Positions 42,409 through 52,004 of a stretch of DNA of 64,000 nucleotides are shown here, piece after piece. Each line of letters begins with the position of its first letter. Positions within the stretch are counted from its first letter, which is position 1. The position numbers and the translations under genes are program-made. The notes beneath the pieces were generated by a model. The model was not told the DNA's origin. It searched no databases and was given only the letters and a program-made list of their open reading frames with translations. The DNA is from Pukyongia sp. (GTDB taxonomy: Bacteria; Bacteroidota; Bacteroidia; Flavobacteriales; Flavobacteriaceae): positions 62,001 through 126,000 of the forward strand of contig JASBSY010000006.1 in NCBI GenBank assembly GCA_030148705.1. The letters run 5' to 3'.

Positions 42409-42543
42409 CAATTTTAGCCCCTTTTAGAAGGAGAGATTTGGCATGCTTTATTACAACGTTATTTATGAAACATTTATAAGCCCCTTAACACAATTTTCGT
42501 CGGTTGCTGTTTTAATTTTATAGAACTTTAAATATTAACGATC

Positions 42544-42792
42544 ATGGTAAAAGACCACGGAAAACAGATAAAAGACGATGCCAAATACGAGGCGTTGAGA
42601 GATGAAGGGATGAGCAAGGAAAAAGCCGCAAGAATTGCCAATACCCCGGATGCAGGTAAAAAGGGCGGAAAGGCAAAACCCTACGAAGAACGAACCAAGA
42701 AAGAACTGGATGAGAAAGCCAAAGAAATTGGAATTCCCGGCTATAGCAAAATGAAAAAAGATGAGTTAATTAACACCCTGCGCAATCATTAA
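42544..42792 (+). CDS. DUF7218/Rho_N-like small basic protein
   Basis: 82 residues. The first half has the pattern MVKDHGKQIKDDAKYEALRDEG, then MSKEKAARIANTPDA, common to small Rho-termination-factor-like proteins. The second half (RTKKELDEKAKEIGIPGYSKMKKDELINTLR) is a SAP/Rho_N-like helix-turn-helix that could bind nucleic acid. It is followed after 14 bases by an SDR gene of a type often induced by general stress. It probably belongs to stress physiology; no direct function is known. Confidence 0.88.
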   Translation: MVKDHGKQIKDDAKYEALRDEGMSKEKAARIANTPDAGKKGGKAKPYEERTKKELDEKAKEIGIPGYSKMKKDELINTLRNH

Positions 42793-42806
42793 ATCACTAT
42801 TTTCTT

Positions 42807-43664
42807 ATGAAAAAGAATGATAAACCGAAGGATTTTCCCGAACAATCGCAATCACAGCCGGGAGATGAACACCAAATGCATCCCAAGCCCGAAATAATCC
42901 GGGATGGCTATAAAGGAAGTGAAAAACTACAGGATAAAGTAGCACTTATTACCGGAGGAGACAGCGGCATTGGCAGAAGCGTAGCCGTACATTTTGCCCG
43001 GGAAGGTGCCGACGTGGCTATTATTTACCTGGAAGAAGATAAGGATGCACAACAAACCAAAGAAATGGTCGAAGCGGAAGGTTCCGAATGCCTGCTGATA
43101 GAAGGCGACGTGAGGGCTGAACAATTCTGTAAGGATGCCGTTGAAAAAGTGATCGACCGTTTCGGGAAATTGAATATTCTGGTAAATAACGCTGCAGTCC
43201 AATTTCCCAAAGACAATATCTCCGATATAGAGGACAAACAACTAAAGGAGACCTTCGAAACCAACATCTACCCGATGTTCTACAGCGTAAAAGCGGCACT
43301 CCCCCATCTGAAGAAAAACGGCACAATTATAAACACCTCTTCGGTCACGGCCTATCGCGGCAGCGATCATTTGCTGGACTATTCCAGTACAAAAGGAGCC
43401 ATCGTGAGTTTTACCCGATCGCTTTCAGAAAACCTGATATCGAAAGGTATCCGGGTAAATGGCGTGGCCCCGGGACCCATATGGACGCCACTTATCCCCG
43501 CTACCTTCAACGATATCTCCGATTTCGGCCAGGATACCCCCATGGGGCGTGCAGGACAGCCCAGCGAGGTAGGCCCGGCCTATGTATTCCTTGCTTCGGA
43601 AGACAGTAGCTACATTACCGGACAATTTATCCACATTAACGGCGGGGAAATGATAACAACTTAA
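42807..43664 (+). CDS. SDR family oxidoreductase (YghA/general stress type)
   Basis: 285 residues. A ~45-residue polar N-terminal extension (FPEQSQSQPGDEHQMHPKPE) is characteristic of the YghA/GSP39-type. Cofactor site LITGGDSGIGRSVAVHFA; NNAA near residue 130; catalytic Ser in INTSSVTAYRG and YxxxK as YSSTKGA; ending SSYITGQFIHINGGEM. It should reduce a carbonyl with NADPH or NADH; the substrate is unknown. It lies between the DUF7218 protein gene and mgtC-like gene, gaps 14 and 10 bases, so the three form one transcript. Confidence 0.92.
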   Translation: MKKNDKPKDFPEQSQSQPGDEHQMHPKPEIIRDGYKGSEKLQDKVALITGGDSGIGRSVAVHFAREGADVAIIYLEEDKDAQQTKEMVEAEGSECLLIEGDVRAEQFCKDAVEKVIDRFGKLNILVNNAAVQFPKDNISDIEDKQLKETFETNIYPMFYSVKAALPHLKKNGTIINTSSVTAYRGSDHLLDYSSTKGAIVSFTRSLSENLISKGIRVNGVAPGPIWTPLIPATFNDISDFGQDTPMGRAGQPSEVGPAYVFLASEDSSYITGQFIHINGGEMITT

Positions 43665-43674
43665 TGCGCAAACC

Positions 43675-44118
43675 ATGGAAATCCCTATTATTGAATTCCT
43701 GATCAAAGTAGGTGCAGGTGCTGTAGCCGGCATGTGTATGGGTATTGAACGACAGATAAAAGGCAAACCTGCAGGCTTAAAAACAAATGCCCTGGTAGGA
43801 CTGGCATCCACCGTATTCGTTCTGGTCTCCCTCCTATTTCAGGGAGAGAGTTCTACCGACATGACCCGGATCATCGGGCAGATAGTGGTTGGAGTTGGTT
43901 TTCTCGGAGCCGGCGTTATCATGCACCGAGGCGATGAACGCGTAAAAGGACTGGCCACGGCCGCCACTATCTGGTGTAGTGCAGCAGCAGGATGCCTGGC
44001 CGCCCTCGGCCTATACTCCGAACTGGCAGTCTTTACCGTACTGGTAGTGACCATAAATATCGTATTCGGCTATCTGAATAAGAAGCTGACCGACGATGTG
44101 CCCGAGAACAATAATTAA
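43675..44118 (+). CDS. MgtC/SapB family membrane protein
   Basis: 147 residues with four or five hydrophobic segments. GAVAGMCMGIERQIKGKPAGLKTNALVGLAS is the family signature, followed by IIGQIVVGVGFLGAGVIMHRG and VKGLATAATIWCSAAAGCLAALG. This is a short form with only the membrane part. MgtC proteins affect Mg2+ homeostasis and ATP synthase activity in pathogens; in free-living bacteria the role is unclear. It ends the stress-like transcript. Confidence 0.93.
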   Translation: MEIPIIEFLIKVGAGAVAGMCMGIERQIKGKPAGLKTNALVGLASTVFVLVSLLFQGESSTDMTRIIGQIVVGVGFLGAGVIMHRGDERVKGLATAATIWCSAAAGCLAALGLYSELAVFTVLVVTINIVFGYLNKKLTDDVPENNN

Positions 44119-44227
44119 ACTGAATAAAAGAGCTAAAGGGTTTTGAGTCACATCGGAATGTATAACTTGATAACATTCTGTGTACAAAACCCGAGAAATT
44201 AGTATCTTTTCAGTAAAGTCTTTTACA

Positions 44228-45346
44228 ATGAAAAATATAATCTTAGCCGGTTTAATGGCAACTCTCATCATAGGCTGTAACACGCCTAAAAAAGAAAATG
44301 ATGTGGCAATTAAGACCGAGGCAAAACTGAGTTATTCATACGAACGCGTTGTTGACAACCTCAACAATCCCTGGGGAATGGACTGGTTGCCCGATGGCAG
44401 TATGCTTATTACCGAAAAGAGCGGGGAGCTTATCCATTTTAAGAACGGGAAGAAAACCACCGTTACAAACGTTCCTGAAGTCTATAACAGTGGGCAGGGA
44501 GGCCTACTCGACATCGAATTGCACCCGGATTACGCTAACAATGGTTGGATATATTTTACCTATGCTTCAACCGACGGTGGCGGCAGCGGCGGGAATACCA
44601 AATTGAGCCGCGCCAAATTAAAGCAAAACGCCCTTGTGGAAATAGAGCAGCTGTATAAAGCTACTCCAAATACAACGCGCGGCCAGCATTTTGGATCGCG
44701 CATCGAATTCGACGATAAGGGCTATGTGTATTTCACTATCGGGGAACGAGGAAACCGAGAGGTAAACCCGCAGGATATAACCAGGGACGGCGGAAAGGTC
44801 TACAGGCTGCACGACGATGGACGGATTCCGGATGATAATCCCTTTGTAAACCGAAGTGGTGCAAAAAAGGCTATCTACACCTATGGAAACCGGAACCCGC
44901 AAGGCATGGACACACACCCGGAAACCGGGGAAATATGGTTTCATGAACACGGGCCAAAAGGGGGAGATGAGATAAATATCGTGAAGAAAGGTGCCAATTA
45001 CGGCTGGCCGGTGATTTCCTATGGGGTGAATTACGACGGGTCGCAATTTACCGATGAAACCTCCCGCCCGGGGATGGAGCAGCCCATTTACTATTGGACC
45101 CCTTCCATCGCTCCCTGCGGAATGACTTTCGTTACCGGTAACAAATATCCCAACTGGAAAGGCCACCTCCTGGTAGGATCCCTGAAGTTCGGTTATGTGG
45201 AACTGCTAAAATTAGACGGTACCAAGGTAACGGCCAGGGAAAAAATTGCCCAGGGAATCGGCCGGGTGCGAAATGTAAAACAAGGTCCGGACGGCTTTGT
45301 GTATGTAGCTGTTGAAGGGGATGGTATCTACCGAATAGATCCCTAA
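44228..45346 (+). CDS. PQQ-dependent sugar dehydrogenase-like lipoprotein
   Basis: 372 residues from ATG 44228; the longer frame (44180) lacks a signal peptide. Lipoprotein signal ILAGLMATLIIGC (Cys ~17). The six-bladed propeller of soluble aldose sugar dehydrogenase (YliI-like, GSDH) has LNNPWGMDWLPDGSMLITEKSG, GQGGLLDIELHPDYANNGWIYFTYA, GQHFGSRIEFDDKGYVYFTIGERG, YGNRNPQGMDTHPETGEIWFHEHGP and GGDEINIVKKGANYGWPVISYG. It is exported and oxidises aldoses with PQQ or calcium-bound cofactor; no PQQ-synthesis gene is here. Confidence 0.92.
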   Translation: MKNIILAGLMATLIIGCNTPKKENDVAIKTEAKLSYSYERVVDNLNNPWGMDWLPDGSMLITEKSGELIHFKNGKKTTVTNVPEVYNSGQGGLLDIELHPDYANNGWIYFTYASTDGGGSGGNTKLSRAKLKQNALVEIEQLYKATPNTTRGQHFGSRIEFDDKGYVYFTIGERGNREVNPQDITRDGGKVYRLHDDGRIPDDNPFVNRSGAKKAIYTYGNRNPQGMDTHPETGEIWFHEHGPKGGDEINIVKKGANYGWPVISYGVNYDGSQFTDETSRPGMEQPIYYWTPSIAPCGMTFVTGNKYPNWKGHLLVGSLKFGYVELLKLDGTKVTAREKIAQGIGRVRNVKQGPDGFVYVAVEGDGIYRIDP

Positions 45347-45448
45347 CCGCTTTTGGGTTACGCTTCATACCAGCCGGCAGGCTAATAATGAAGACAATTG
45401 GTGGCATCTGAATAACATTATTGCTATTTTTGTAAAAACAGTCCATCA

Positions 45449-46060
45449 ATGCTAATTATAGGAATTGCCGGGGGTACCGGAAGCGGAAAGACAACGGTGG
45501 TCGACCAGATCATCGATCAGTTTCCCGATGGTGAAGTCTGCGTGATCTCCCAGGATTCGTATTACAAGGATACCAGTCATCTGTCCTACGACCAGCGGGT
45601 AGCCATGAATTTCGACCATCCCCAGGCCATCGATTTCGAGCTTTTATACAAGCACCTCAAGGAGCTAAAGAAAGGCAATACCTGCGAACAACCGGTTTAT
45701 TCTTTTATTGAACACGACCGGACTTCAGAAACCATTACTACCCACCCAAAAAAGGTTGTCATCGTAGAAGGCATCTTAATTTTAACACATCCGGAGATCA
45801 GGGATCTCTTCGATATTAAAATATTTGTGCATGCCGACAGTGACGAACGTCTTATCCGTAGGTTGAAGCGCGATATCACAGAACGCGGGCGTGACCTGGA
45901 AGAGGTGCTTATGCGCTACCAGACAACCCTGAAACCCATGCACCAGCAGTTTATAGAACCCACCAAGGAATTCGCCGATATTATCATCCCTACAAACAGG
46001 TATAATACGGTAGCAGTCGACCTGATCCGGACCATTATTCATCAAAAACTGGATGCCTGA
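45449..46060 (+). CDS. udk: Uridine kinase
   Basis: 203 residues. P-loop GIAGGTGSGKTTVVDQI at residue ~5; DSYYKD and FDHPQAIDFELLYKHLKELKKG are the uridine-binding segments; VIVEGILILTHPEIRDLFDIKIFVHADSDERLIRRLKRDI carries the lid. The enzyme phosphorylates uridine and cytidine with ATP or GTP in nucleotide salvage. It is the first gene of an operon that continues with a DivIC-like gene through a TGATG overlap. Confidence 0.96.
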   Translation: MLIIGIAGGTGSGKTTVVDQIIDQFPDGEVCVISQDSYYKDTSHLSYDQRVAMNFDHPQAIDFELLYKHLKELKKGNTCEQPVYSFIEHDRTSETITTHPKKVVIVEGILILTHPEIRDLFDIKIFVHADSDERLIRRLKRDITERGRDLEEVLMRYQTTLKPMHQQFIEPTKEFADIIIPTNRYNTVAVDLIRTIIHQKLDA

Positions 46061-46389
46061 TGGTGAAGTTTTCGGAATTAAAGAAAAAGAAATGGTTTAA
46101 GATTATAAGCAACACCTACGTGCTTATACTGTTGTTCTTTATAATCTGGATGATCTTCTTCGACACCAATTCCTACTTCATCCATAAGGAACTGGACGAT
46201 GAGATCGAAGGCCTGGAAGACAACAAGGAATTCTATAAAAGCGAAACCGACAAAGACAAGGAGTTTATAGAGAAAATGAACGACAGCGCGGAAATGGAGA
46301 AATTCGCACGGGAGAAATATTATTTAAAAAAGGACAATGAAGATATCTTCATTATCGAAAACGCAGACAGTTTAAAAAATAACAAATGA
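46060..46389 (+). CDS. FtsB/DivIC family septum formation initiator
   Basis: 109 residues. A basic cytoplasmic N-terminus, one membrane helix (TYVLILLFFIIWMIFF, about residues 22-37), and a coiled coil (ELDDEIEGLEDNKEFYKSETDKDKEFIEK) lead to the FtsB end MEKFAREKYYLKKDNEDIFIIE. FtsB/DivIC works with FtsQ and FtsL in the divisome. Starts in the stop codon of udk (TGATG) and overlaps mutA by ATGA, so the three are coupled. Confidence 0.92.
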   Translation: MVKFSELKKKKWFKIISNTYVLILLFFIIWMIFFDTNSYFIHKELDDEIEGLEDNKEFYKSETDKDKEFIEKMNDSAEMEKFAREKYYLKKDNEDIFIIENADSLKNNK

Positions 46390-47756
46390 CCAATACATCC
46401 TTATTTGACGATTTCATATCGGTATCGGCCAAACAGTGGAAGCAAAAGATACAGGTCGATCTCAAGGGCGCGGATTATAACGATACCTTAATCTGGCAGA
46501 GCCCGGAGGGAATCGATGTGAAGCCGTTTTACCACAAGGATGGCTTCGACAAGGAATTCGCCCCTATCCCCGGACAGCCTGCAGACTGGGCCGTGATACA
46601 GCAGGTCTTCATACATGATGTGGAAATTGCGAATCGGCTTATGAAGGAAGCCTTTGAACGCGGCGCGGAAGGAATTTATTTAACCGCTGATTCTATTTTT
46701 AATATAAAGGCATTATTCGACGGAATCGATCTTCAGAGCAAATCAATATACTTCAATCTGAATTTTTTACAATCTGATTTTCTGAATGAGCTGATTAAAT
46801 TCCTTTCTGAGTCAACTTCCGTCGTCTTTTATAATACCGATATTATCGGGAACCTCGCCCGAAGCGGTAACTGGTTTAACAACCTCTCCGAAGACCATAA
46901 GATTCTCGATTCCCTGATGGAAGCTCACCCTTTTGAAAGTATCCTGGGCGTCGATATCTCCCTCTACCAAAATGCCGGGGCAAACATGGTACAGCAGCTT
47001 GCTTATGGCCTTGCACACGCAAACGAATACCTAAATCATTTCAGCAAACAGCAAGACCTTAGGATAACCTTTAGCATGAGCCTGGGCAGTAATTACTTTT
47101 TTGAAATCGCCAAGCTTCGAGCCATGCGGATACTTTATGCCGGCCTGGCACATGAATACGGTTTTAGGGAGGAATGCCACATCCTGGCACTCCCCGGAAA
47201 GCGAAACAAGACCCTGTACGATTACAACGTCAACATGCTGCGAACCACCACTGAATGCATGAGTGCAGTCCTGGGAGGAGCCAACAGCATATGTAATTTG
47301 GCCTACGACAGCATTTACCATAAGAGCAATGAGTTCGGAGAGCGCATTTCGAGAAATCAGCTGTTGATACTAAAACATGAAAGTTTCTTCGACCTGGTGG
47401 AAAACCCTTCCGATGGCAGCTATTATATCGAGGCCTTAACCGACCAGCTTGCTGCAGCTGCCTTAAAGCTGTTCAAGGAAATTGAACAGGGTGGCGGGTT
47501 CCTGAAAGCCCTGAAAGAAGGAAGTATTCAGAAGAAAATAAAAGAAAGTGCCGAAAAAGAGCAACAACTATTCGACAGCGGAGAATTAGTACTCCTGGGA
47601 GTCAATAAACACCCTGATCTGAACGACCGAATGAAGGATGAGTTAGAGCTGTATCCCTTTGTAAAGACCAAACCCAGGAAGACGCTGTTGGAACCGGTGA
47701 TCGAACGGCGCCTGGCGGAAAAAATTGAAAAAGAGCGGATTGAAAATGAAAATTAA
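46386..47756 (+). CDS. mutA: Methylmalonyl-CoA mutase small subunit
   Basis: 456 residues, shorter than the large subunit and without a C-terminal B12-binding domain, as expected for the non-catalytic beta chain. It shows the mutase barrel layout: DYNDTLIWQSPEGIDVKPFYH, RITFSMSLGSNYFFEIAKLRAMRILYAGLA, NVNMLRTTTECMSAVLGGANSICNLAYD, NPSDGSYYIEALTDQL. With MutB it converts (R)-methylmalonyl-CoA and succinyl-CoA. It overlaps divIC at its start and a lipoprotein gene at its end. Confidence 0.93.
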   Translation: MTNTSLFDDFISVSAKQWKQKIQVDLKGADYNDTLIWQSPEGIDVKPFYHKDGFDKEFAPIPGQPADWAVIQQVFIHDVEIANRLMKEAFERGAEGIYLTADSIFNIKALFDGIDLQSKSIYFNLNFLQSDFLNELIKFLSESTSVVFYNTDIIGNLARSGNWFNNLSEDHKILDSLMEAHPFESILGVDISLYQNAGANMVQQLAYGLAHANEYLNHFSKQQDLRITFSMSLGSNYFFEIAKLRAMRILYAGLAHEYGFREECHILALPGKRNKTLYDYNVNMLRTTTECMSAVLGGANSICNLAYDSIYHKSNEFGERISRNQLLILKHESFFDLVENPSDGSYYIEALTDQLAAAALKLFKEIEQGGGFLKALKEGSIQKKIKESAEKEQQLFDSGELVLLGVNKHPDLNDRMKDELELYPFVKTKPRKTLLEPVIERRLAEKIEKERIENEN

Positions 47757-48378
47757 AATATTGATATTATTAGCGGCGATCGCTGTGTTTGCTTCCTGCG
47801 CGGAAATAGGGCGGGAAGCCGCTTCATGGATGGAGATCGGCGACGAAGAGACCATTCCGGGTCAATATCATTTCCTGGAATCGGATGGTACAAAGATATT
47901 CCTGCCCAAGGTTTTTAAACGCTATTCTATAAGTGAAATGCAGAAAGTGATGGACTCCCTCCTGGACGGCGCTGCCTACGAATATGAAGTGGCCCGCCTG
48001 AACGACCTGAAAGACGAAAAGGGAGAATTCTACATCTTCTACGATGAGGAATCCGGGTCCAGCTACCTGATAAATACCCTTCAGTACATGCCCATGTCTA
48101 AGGACCAGGCACAGGAATTACTCGGTTTTATGAAGTACAATACCAACAGGGACCTCTCAACCAAGGGGGTGGAATTCGAGAAACTACAGGCCGTTTACAG
48201 CGGCGTACCGGAAAAATATATTTTTAAGGCACAGTATAAGTTATCCGAAAGCAAGAAGAACAAAGAATGGTATCATTCCAGTTATATAGTCACTTCGAAC
48301 ATGAAAACAGTATATATACAACTGGTAACCGGCTTCGAGGTGGATTTCGACCCTTATATTACTAAAACGATACTCTGA
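47746..48378 (+). CDS. Hypothetical lipoprotein inside the mutase operon
   Basis: 210 residues from ATG 47746 (a TTG at 47725 is also open). Lipoprotein signal [16 protein letters not shown] (Cys ~18). The rest is soluble and mixed alpha/beta, with [23 protein letters not shown] and [24 protein letters not shown]; no family is recognised. It is translationally linked to mutA (overlap of 11 bases) and two bases from mutB, so it is made with the mutase, although it is exported. Confidence 0.8.
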   Translation: MKIKILILLAAIAVFASCAEIGREAASWMEIGDEETIPGQYHFLESDGTKIFLPKVFKRYSISEMQKVMDSLLDGAAYEYEVARLNDLKDEKGEFYIFYDEESGSSYLINTLQYMPMSKDQAQELLGFMKYNTNRDLSTKGVEFEKLQAVYSGVPEKYIFKAQYKLSESKKNKEWYHSSYIVTSNMKTVYIQLVTGFEVDFDPYITKTIL

Positions 48379-48380
48379 TA

Positions 48381-50513
48381 ATGAGAAAGGACCTTTCACA
48401 TATAGCACCGAGAAAAAGTGATAATAAGCAGAAGCCTGTGGAAGCAGCAACAACCCTTACCGCTGAGGAGATCGAAATTAAAAATGCCTATTCCCCTTCA
48501 GATATAAAGGGAATGAAACACCTGGACTTCGCGGCAGGAATCGCCCCTTATCTCAGGGGCCCCTACTCCACCATGTATGTGCGCCGGCCCTGGACCATTA
48601 GGCAATACGCCGGGTTTTCTACCGCGGAAGACAGTAATGCCTTCTACAGGCGAAACCTGGCGGCAGGACAGAAAGGCTTGTCGGTTGCCTTCGACCTGGC
48701 CACCCACCGTGGATACGACAGTGACCATGAGCGGGTTGTGGGTGATGTGGGTAAAGCCGGGGTGGCCATAGACAGTGTGGAAGATATGAAGATATTGTTC
48801 GACCGGATCCCCCTTGATAAAATGAGTGTAAGTATGACCATGAACGGGGCGGTACTGCCTGTCATGGCCTTCTATATTGTGGCTGCCGAAGAACAGGGGG
48901 TTGCGCCTGAGGCACTTTCGGGAACTATTCAGAATGATATTCTGAAGGAGTTTATGGTTCGGAACACCTATATCTACCCTCCTGCCCCATCGATGAAAAT
49001 CATCAGTGATATTTTTGAATACACTTCCGAGAAAATGCCGAAGTTCAATTCCATATCAATTTCAGGCTACCATATGCAGGAAGCTGGTGCTACCTGCGAT
49101 ATTGAACTGGCGTATACCCTGGCGGACGGACTGGAATACATACGCACGGGAATTGCCGCCGGGATGGACATAGACAGCTTTGCCCCCCGCCTTTCGTTTT
49201 TCTGGGCCATAGGCATGAACCATTTTATGGAAATCGCCAAATTACGTGCTGCCAGGATGCTTTGGGCGAAGATCGTGAGCAGCTTTAATCCGAAGAATCA
49301 AAAATCGCTTGCCCTGCGTACCCACTGTCAGACAAGCGGCTGGAGTCTTACCGAACAGGATCCGTTTAACAATGTTGCCCGCACCTGTATTGAGGCTGCG
49401 GCGGCAGCTTTTGGCGGGACCCAATCCCTGCATACCAACGCCCTGGACGAAGCCATTGCCCTGCCAACCGATTTCTCTGCCCGCATTGCACGCAACACTC
49501 AAATCTATTTACAGCAGGAAACCCAGATAACACGTACGGTCGATCCATGGGCCGGCAGTTATTATGTAGAATCCTTAACTGCAGAGATCGCCCAAAAGGC
49601 ATGGGCTCTCATACAGGAAGTTGAAGAGCTGGGCGGAATGACCAAAGCCATAGAAGCCGGTATCCCAAAGCTTAGAATTGAAGAGGCCGCTGCCAGAAAG
49701 CAGGCGCGTATCGACAGTGGCCAGGATGTGATCGTAGGAGTGAATAAATATCAACTGGAGAAAGAAGACCCGCTGCACATACTGGATGTGGACAACCAGA
49801 AGGTGCGTGCCGGGCAAATAGAGCGGCTGGAACGCATAAAGCAAGAACGAAATGAAGAAGCCGTACAGCATGCCCTTTCCGAATTAACCCGCTGTGCAAA
49901 GACAGCTGAAGGAAATTTATTAGCTTTAGCCATTAACGCTGCCAGAGAACGAGCTACGCTGGGTGAAATTTCGAATGCCTTGGAAAAGGAATTCGGAAGA
50001 TATAAGGCCCAGATCAGGTCGTTTAGCGGCGTATACAGTAAAGAAATGAAACAAGACCCCTCCTTCGAAAAAGCCAGGGAACTGGCCGATACTTTTGCAG
50101 ACCTTGAAGGTCGCAGGCCGCGAATCATGATAGCCAAAATGGGACAGGACGGTCACGACCGCGGGGCCAAGGTGGTTGCTACCGGCTACGCTGATGTAGG
50201 CTTCGATGTGGATATTGGTCCACTGTTTCAGACTCCTTCGGAAGCGGCAAAGCAGGCGGTGGAAAACGACGTACATATCCTGGGAGTTTCCTCCCTGGCC
50301 GCCGGTCATAAAACCCTGGTGCCACAGGTGATTTCAGAATTAAAAAAGCACGGACGGGAAGATATCATGGTGATCGTTGGCGGGGTGATCCCCGTACAGG
50401 ACTATCAATTCCTCTTCGATGCCGGAGCGGTGGCGGTTTATGGCCCCGGAACCAGGATTAGTGAAGCAGCCATCGAAATGCTGCAGATCCTTATCGACTC
50501 GGTAGCAGAATAA
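48381..50513 (+). CDS. mutB: Methylmalonyl-CoA mutase large (catalytic) subunit
   Basis: 710 residues. The barrel domain starts with ADSFxxP-like [37 protein letters not shown] and has [22 protein letters not shown]. The C-terminal B12 domain has the DxHxxG motif at Asp 590, His 592, Gly 595, giving base-off/His-on cobalamin binding, followed by [14 protein letters not shown] and VYGPGTRI. It is the adenosylcobalamin-dependent partner of MutA in propionate/branched-chain catabolism. No MeaB chaperone or epimerase gene is in view. No cobalamin riboswitch is visible upstream. Confidence 0.97.
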   Translation: MRKDLSHIAPRKSDNKQKPVEAATTLTAEEIEIKNAYSPSDIKGMKHLDFAAGIAPYLRGPYSTMYVRRPWTIRQYAGFSTAEDSNAFYRRNLAAGQKGLSVAFDLATHRGYDSDHERVVGDVGKAGVAIDSVEDMKILFDRIPLDKMSVSMTMNGAVLPVMAFYIVAAEEQGVAPEALSGTIQNDILKEFMVRNTYIYPPAPSMKIISDIFEYTSEKMPKFNSISISGYHMQEAGATCDIELAYTLADGLEYIRTGIAAGMDIDSFAPRLSFFWAIGMNHFMEIAKLRAARMLWAKIVSSFNPKNQKSLALRTHCQTSGWSLTEQDPFNNVARTCIEAAAAAFGGTQSLHTNALDEAIALPTDFSARIARNTQIYLQQETQITRTVDPWAGSYYVESLTAEIAQKAWALIQEVEELGGMTKAIEAGIPKLRIEEAAARKQARIDSGQDVIVGVNKYQLEKEDPLHILDVDNQKVRAGQIERLERIKQERNEEAVQHALSELTRCAKTAEGNLLALAINAARERATLGEISNALEKEFGRYKAQIRSFSGVYSKEMKQDPSFEKARELADTFADLEGRRPRIMIAKMGQDGHDRGAKVVATGYADVGFDVDIGPLFQTPSEAAKQAVENDVHILGVSSLAAGHKTLVPQVISELKKHGREDIMVIVGGVIPVQDYQFLFDAGAVAVYGPGTRISEAAIEMLQILIDSVAE

Positions 50514-51049
50514 TGGAATATGTAATTACAACCAAAAGACTGGGACTGCGAAACTGGAAGCCTTCAGATGAGCAACCATTTATAGAAATGGGCATGGATC
50601 CGGAAGTGATGCGCTACTTCCCCGGCCTTGCTTCAGCTGAAGAGACCAAGGCTCTAATCGGCCGACTTAAAACTCATTATGACGAATTCGGATATACTTA
50701 CTTTGCGGTAGATCGCCTCGATACTCATGAATTCATCGGGTTTACCGGCCTGCTTAACCAGGACTGGGAAAGTGAATTTACACCCTGTGTTGATATGGGG
50801 TGGCGGTTAAAACGCTCTGCCTGGGGACAGGGGTATGCCACCGAAGCCGCCAAAGCTGCAATGGAAGCAGGCTTTACAGACTTTAAGCTGGATGAAATCT
50901 TTGCCTTTGCTGCCAAGGGGAATGTCGCCAGCGAACAGGTGATGAAAAAACTGGGAATGACCTACCAGGGAAATTTTGTCCATCCCAGAATCAAGGACGA
51001 CCCGCGCTTCCCCTATTGTTTCGCCTATAAAAAATTAAGTACCGATTAA
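50513..51049 (+). CDS. GNAT acetyltransferase, RimJ/RimL-like
   Basis: 178 residues. It has the RimJ/L pattern: TKRLGLRNWKPSDEQPFIEMGMDPEVMRYFP at the start, YTYFAVDRLDTHEFIGFTGLL, WRLKRSAWGQGYATEAAKAAMEAGF with acetyl-CoA loop RSAWGQGYATEA, and DEIFAFAAKGNVASEQVMKKLGM. It acetylates an N-terminus or small amine; acceptor unknown. It starts on the stop of mutB (TAATG). Confidence 0.92.
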   Translation: MEYVITTKRLGLRNWKPSDEQPFIEMGMDPEVMRYFPGLASAEETKALIGRLKTHYDEFGYTYFAVDRLDTHEFIGFTGLLNQDWESEFTPCVDMGWRLKRSAWGQGYATEAAKAAMEAGFTDFKLDEIFAFAAKGNVASEQVMKKLGMTYQGNFVHPRIKDDPRFPYCFAYKKLSTD

Positions 51050-51112
51050 ATTGCTGTGCATGCATAATACCCGCATCAATTTCCCTATTTTTACAATTCT
51101 AAAGCAAATTTC

Positions 51113-51994
51113 ATGGATCTAAAAGCTAAAATGTTACGCGACGATGCCTTAAAAGGCAAGACTATAGTGGTGACCGGGGGAGGCAGTGGCCTCGGAAAAG
51201 CCATGACCACCTACTTCCTGGAACTGGGAGCCAATGTGGTTATCACCTCCCGTAACATGGAAAAGCTGAAAGCCGTGAAAACCGAATTGGAAGATCAAAC
51301 CGGAGGTACTGTATTGTCGGTGCAATGCGATGTGCGCAATTATGAGGAAGTGGAGGCCATGGTAGCGGCTTCTGTGGAAGCTTTCGGTACGGTGGACGTC
51401 TTACTGAACAATGCCGCGGGTAACTTTATTTCTCCCACCGAGCGGTTGTCGGCCAACGCCTTCGACACCATCATTGATATCGTTCTAAAAGGAACCAAGA
51501 ATTGCACCCTGGCGTTCGGGAAGCATTGGATTGATAAAAAAGAAAAGAATAAAGTAGTTCTCAACATAGTAACCACTTATGCATTTACCGGTTCGGCCTA
51601 TGTGGTGCCAAGCGCAGCGGCAAAAGCGGGTGTGCTGGCTATGACGCGATCCCTGGCTGTGGAATGGGCAAAATACGGCATGCGTTTTAACGCTATTGCC
51701 CCGGGGCCCTTCCCTACCAAAGGAGCCTGGGACCGTTTGCTGCCCGGAGACCTGAAGGAGAAATTCGACCTTTCAAAGAAAGTGCCTCTAAAGCGTGTAG
51801 GCGAGCACCAGGAATTAGCAAATCTGGCGGCTTACCTGGTATCCGATTTTTCTGCTTATATAAACGGGGAGGTCATTACCATCGACGGCGGGGAATGGCT
51901 GAAGGGTGCCGGGCAGATGAATATGTTGGAAGAAATTCCGCAGGAAATGTGGGATATGCTGGAAGCCATGATACGCGCAAAAAAGTCCAAATAA
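51113..51994 (+). CDS. SDR family, 2,4-dienoyl-CoA reductase-like
   Basis: 293 residues. The cofactor site is VVTGGGSGLGKAMTTYFLELGANVVITSRN; NNAAGNFISPTERLSANAFDTI and RFNAIAPGPFPTKGAWDRLLPG are close to mammalian/bacterial DECR-type reductases. The active site Tyr is replaced or shifted: the usual YxxxK is read as Y-VVPSAAAKAGV. 2,4-dienoyl-CoA reductase saturates unsaturated acyl-CoA during fatty acid oxidation. It is probably read as a separate gene with ~60 bases upstream. Confidence 0.9.
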   Translation: MDLKAKMLRDDALKGKTIVVTGGGSGLGKAMTTYFLELGANVVITSRNMEKLKAVKTELEDQTGGTVLSVQCDVRNYEEVEAMVAASVEAFGTVDVLLNNAAGNFISPTERLSANAFDTIIDIVLKGTKNCTLAFGKHWIDKKEKNKVVLNIVTTYAFTGSAYVVPSAAAKAGVLAMTRSLAVEWAKYGMRFNAIAPGPFPTKGAWDRLLPGDLKEKFDLSKKVPLKRVGEHQELANLAAYLVSDFSAYINGEVITIDGGEWLKGAGQMNMLEEIPQEMWDMLEAMIRAKKSK

Positions 51995-52004
51995 ACCGAA
52001 GATT

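Noticed and set aside
46060-48381. Cobalamin riboswitch before the mutase genes
   Set aside because: mutA and mutB start within coding overlaps or two bases after another gene, so no leader is available.
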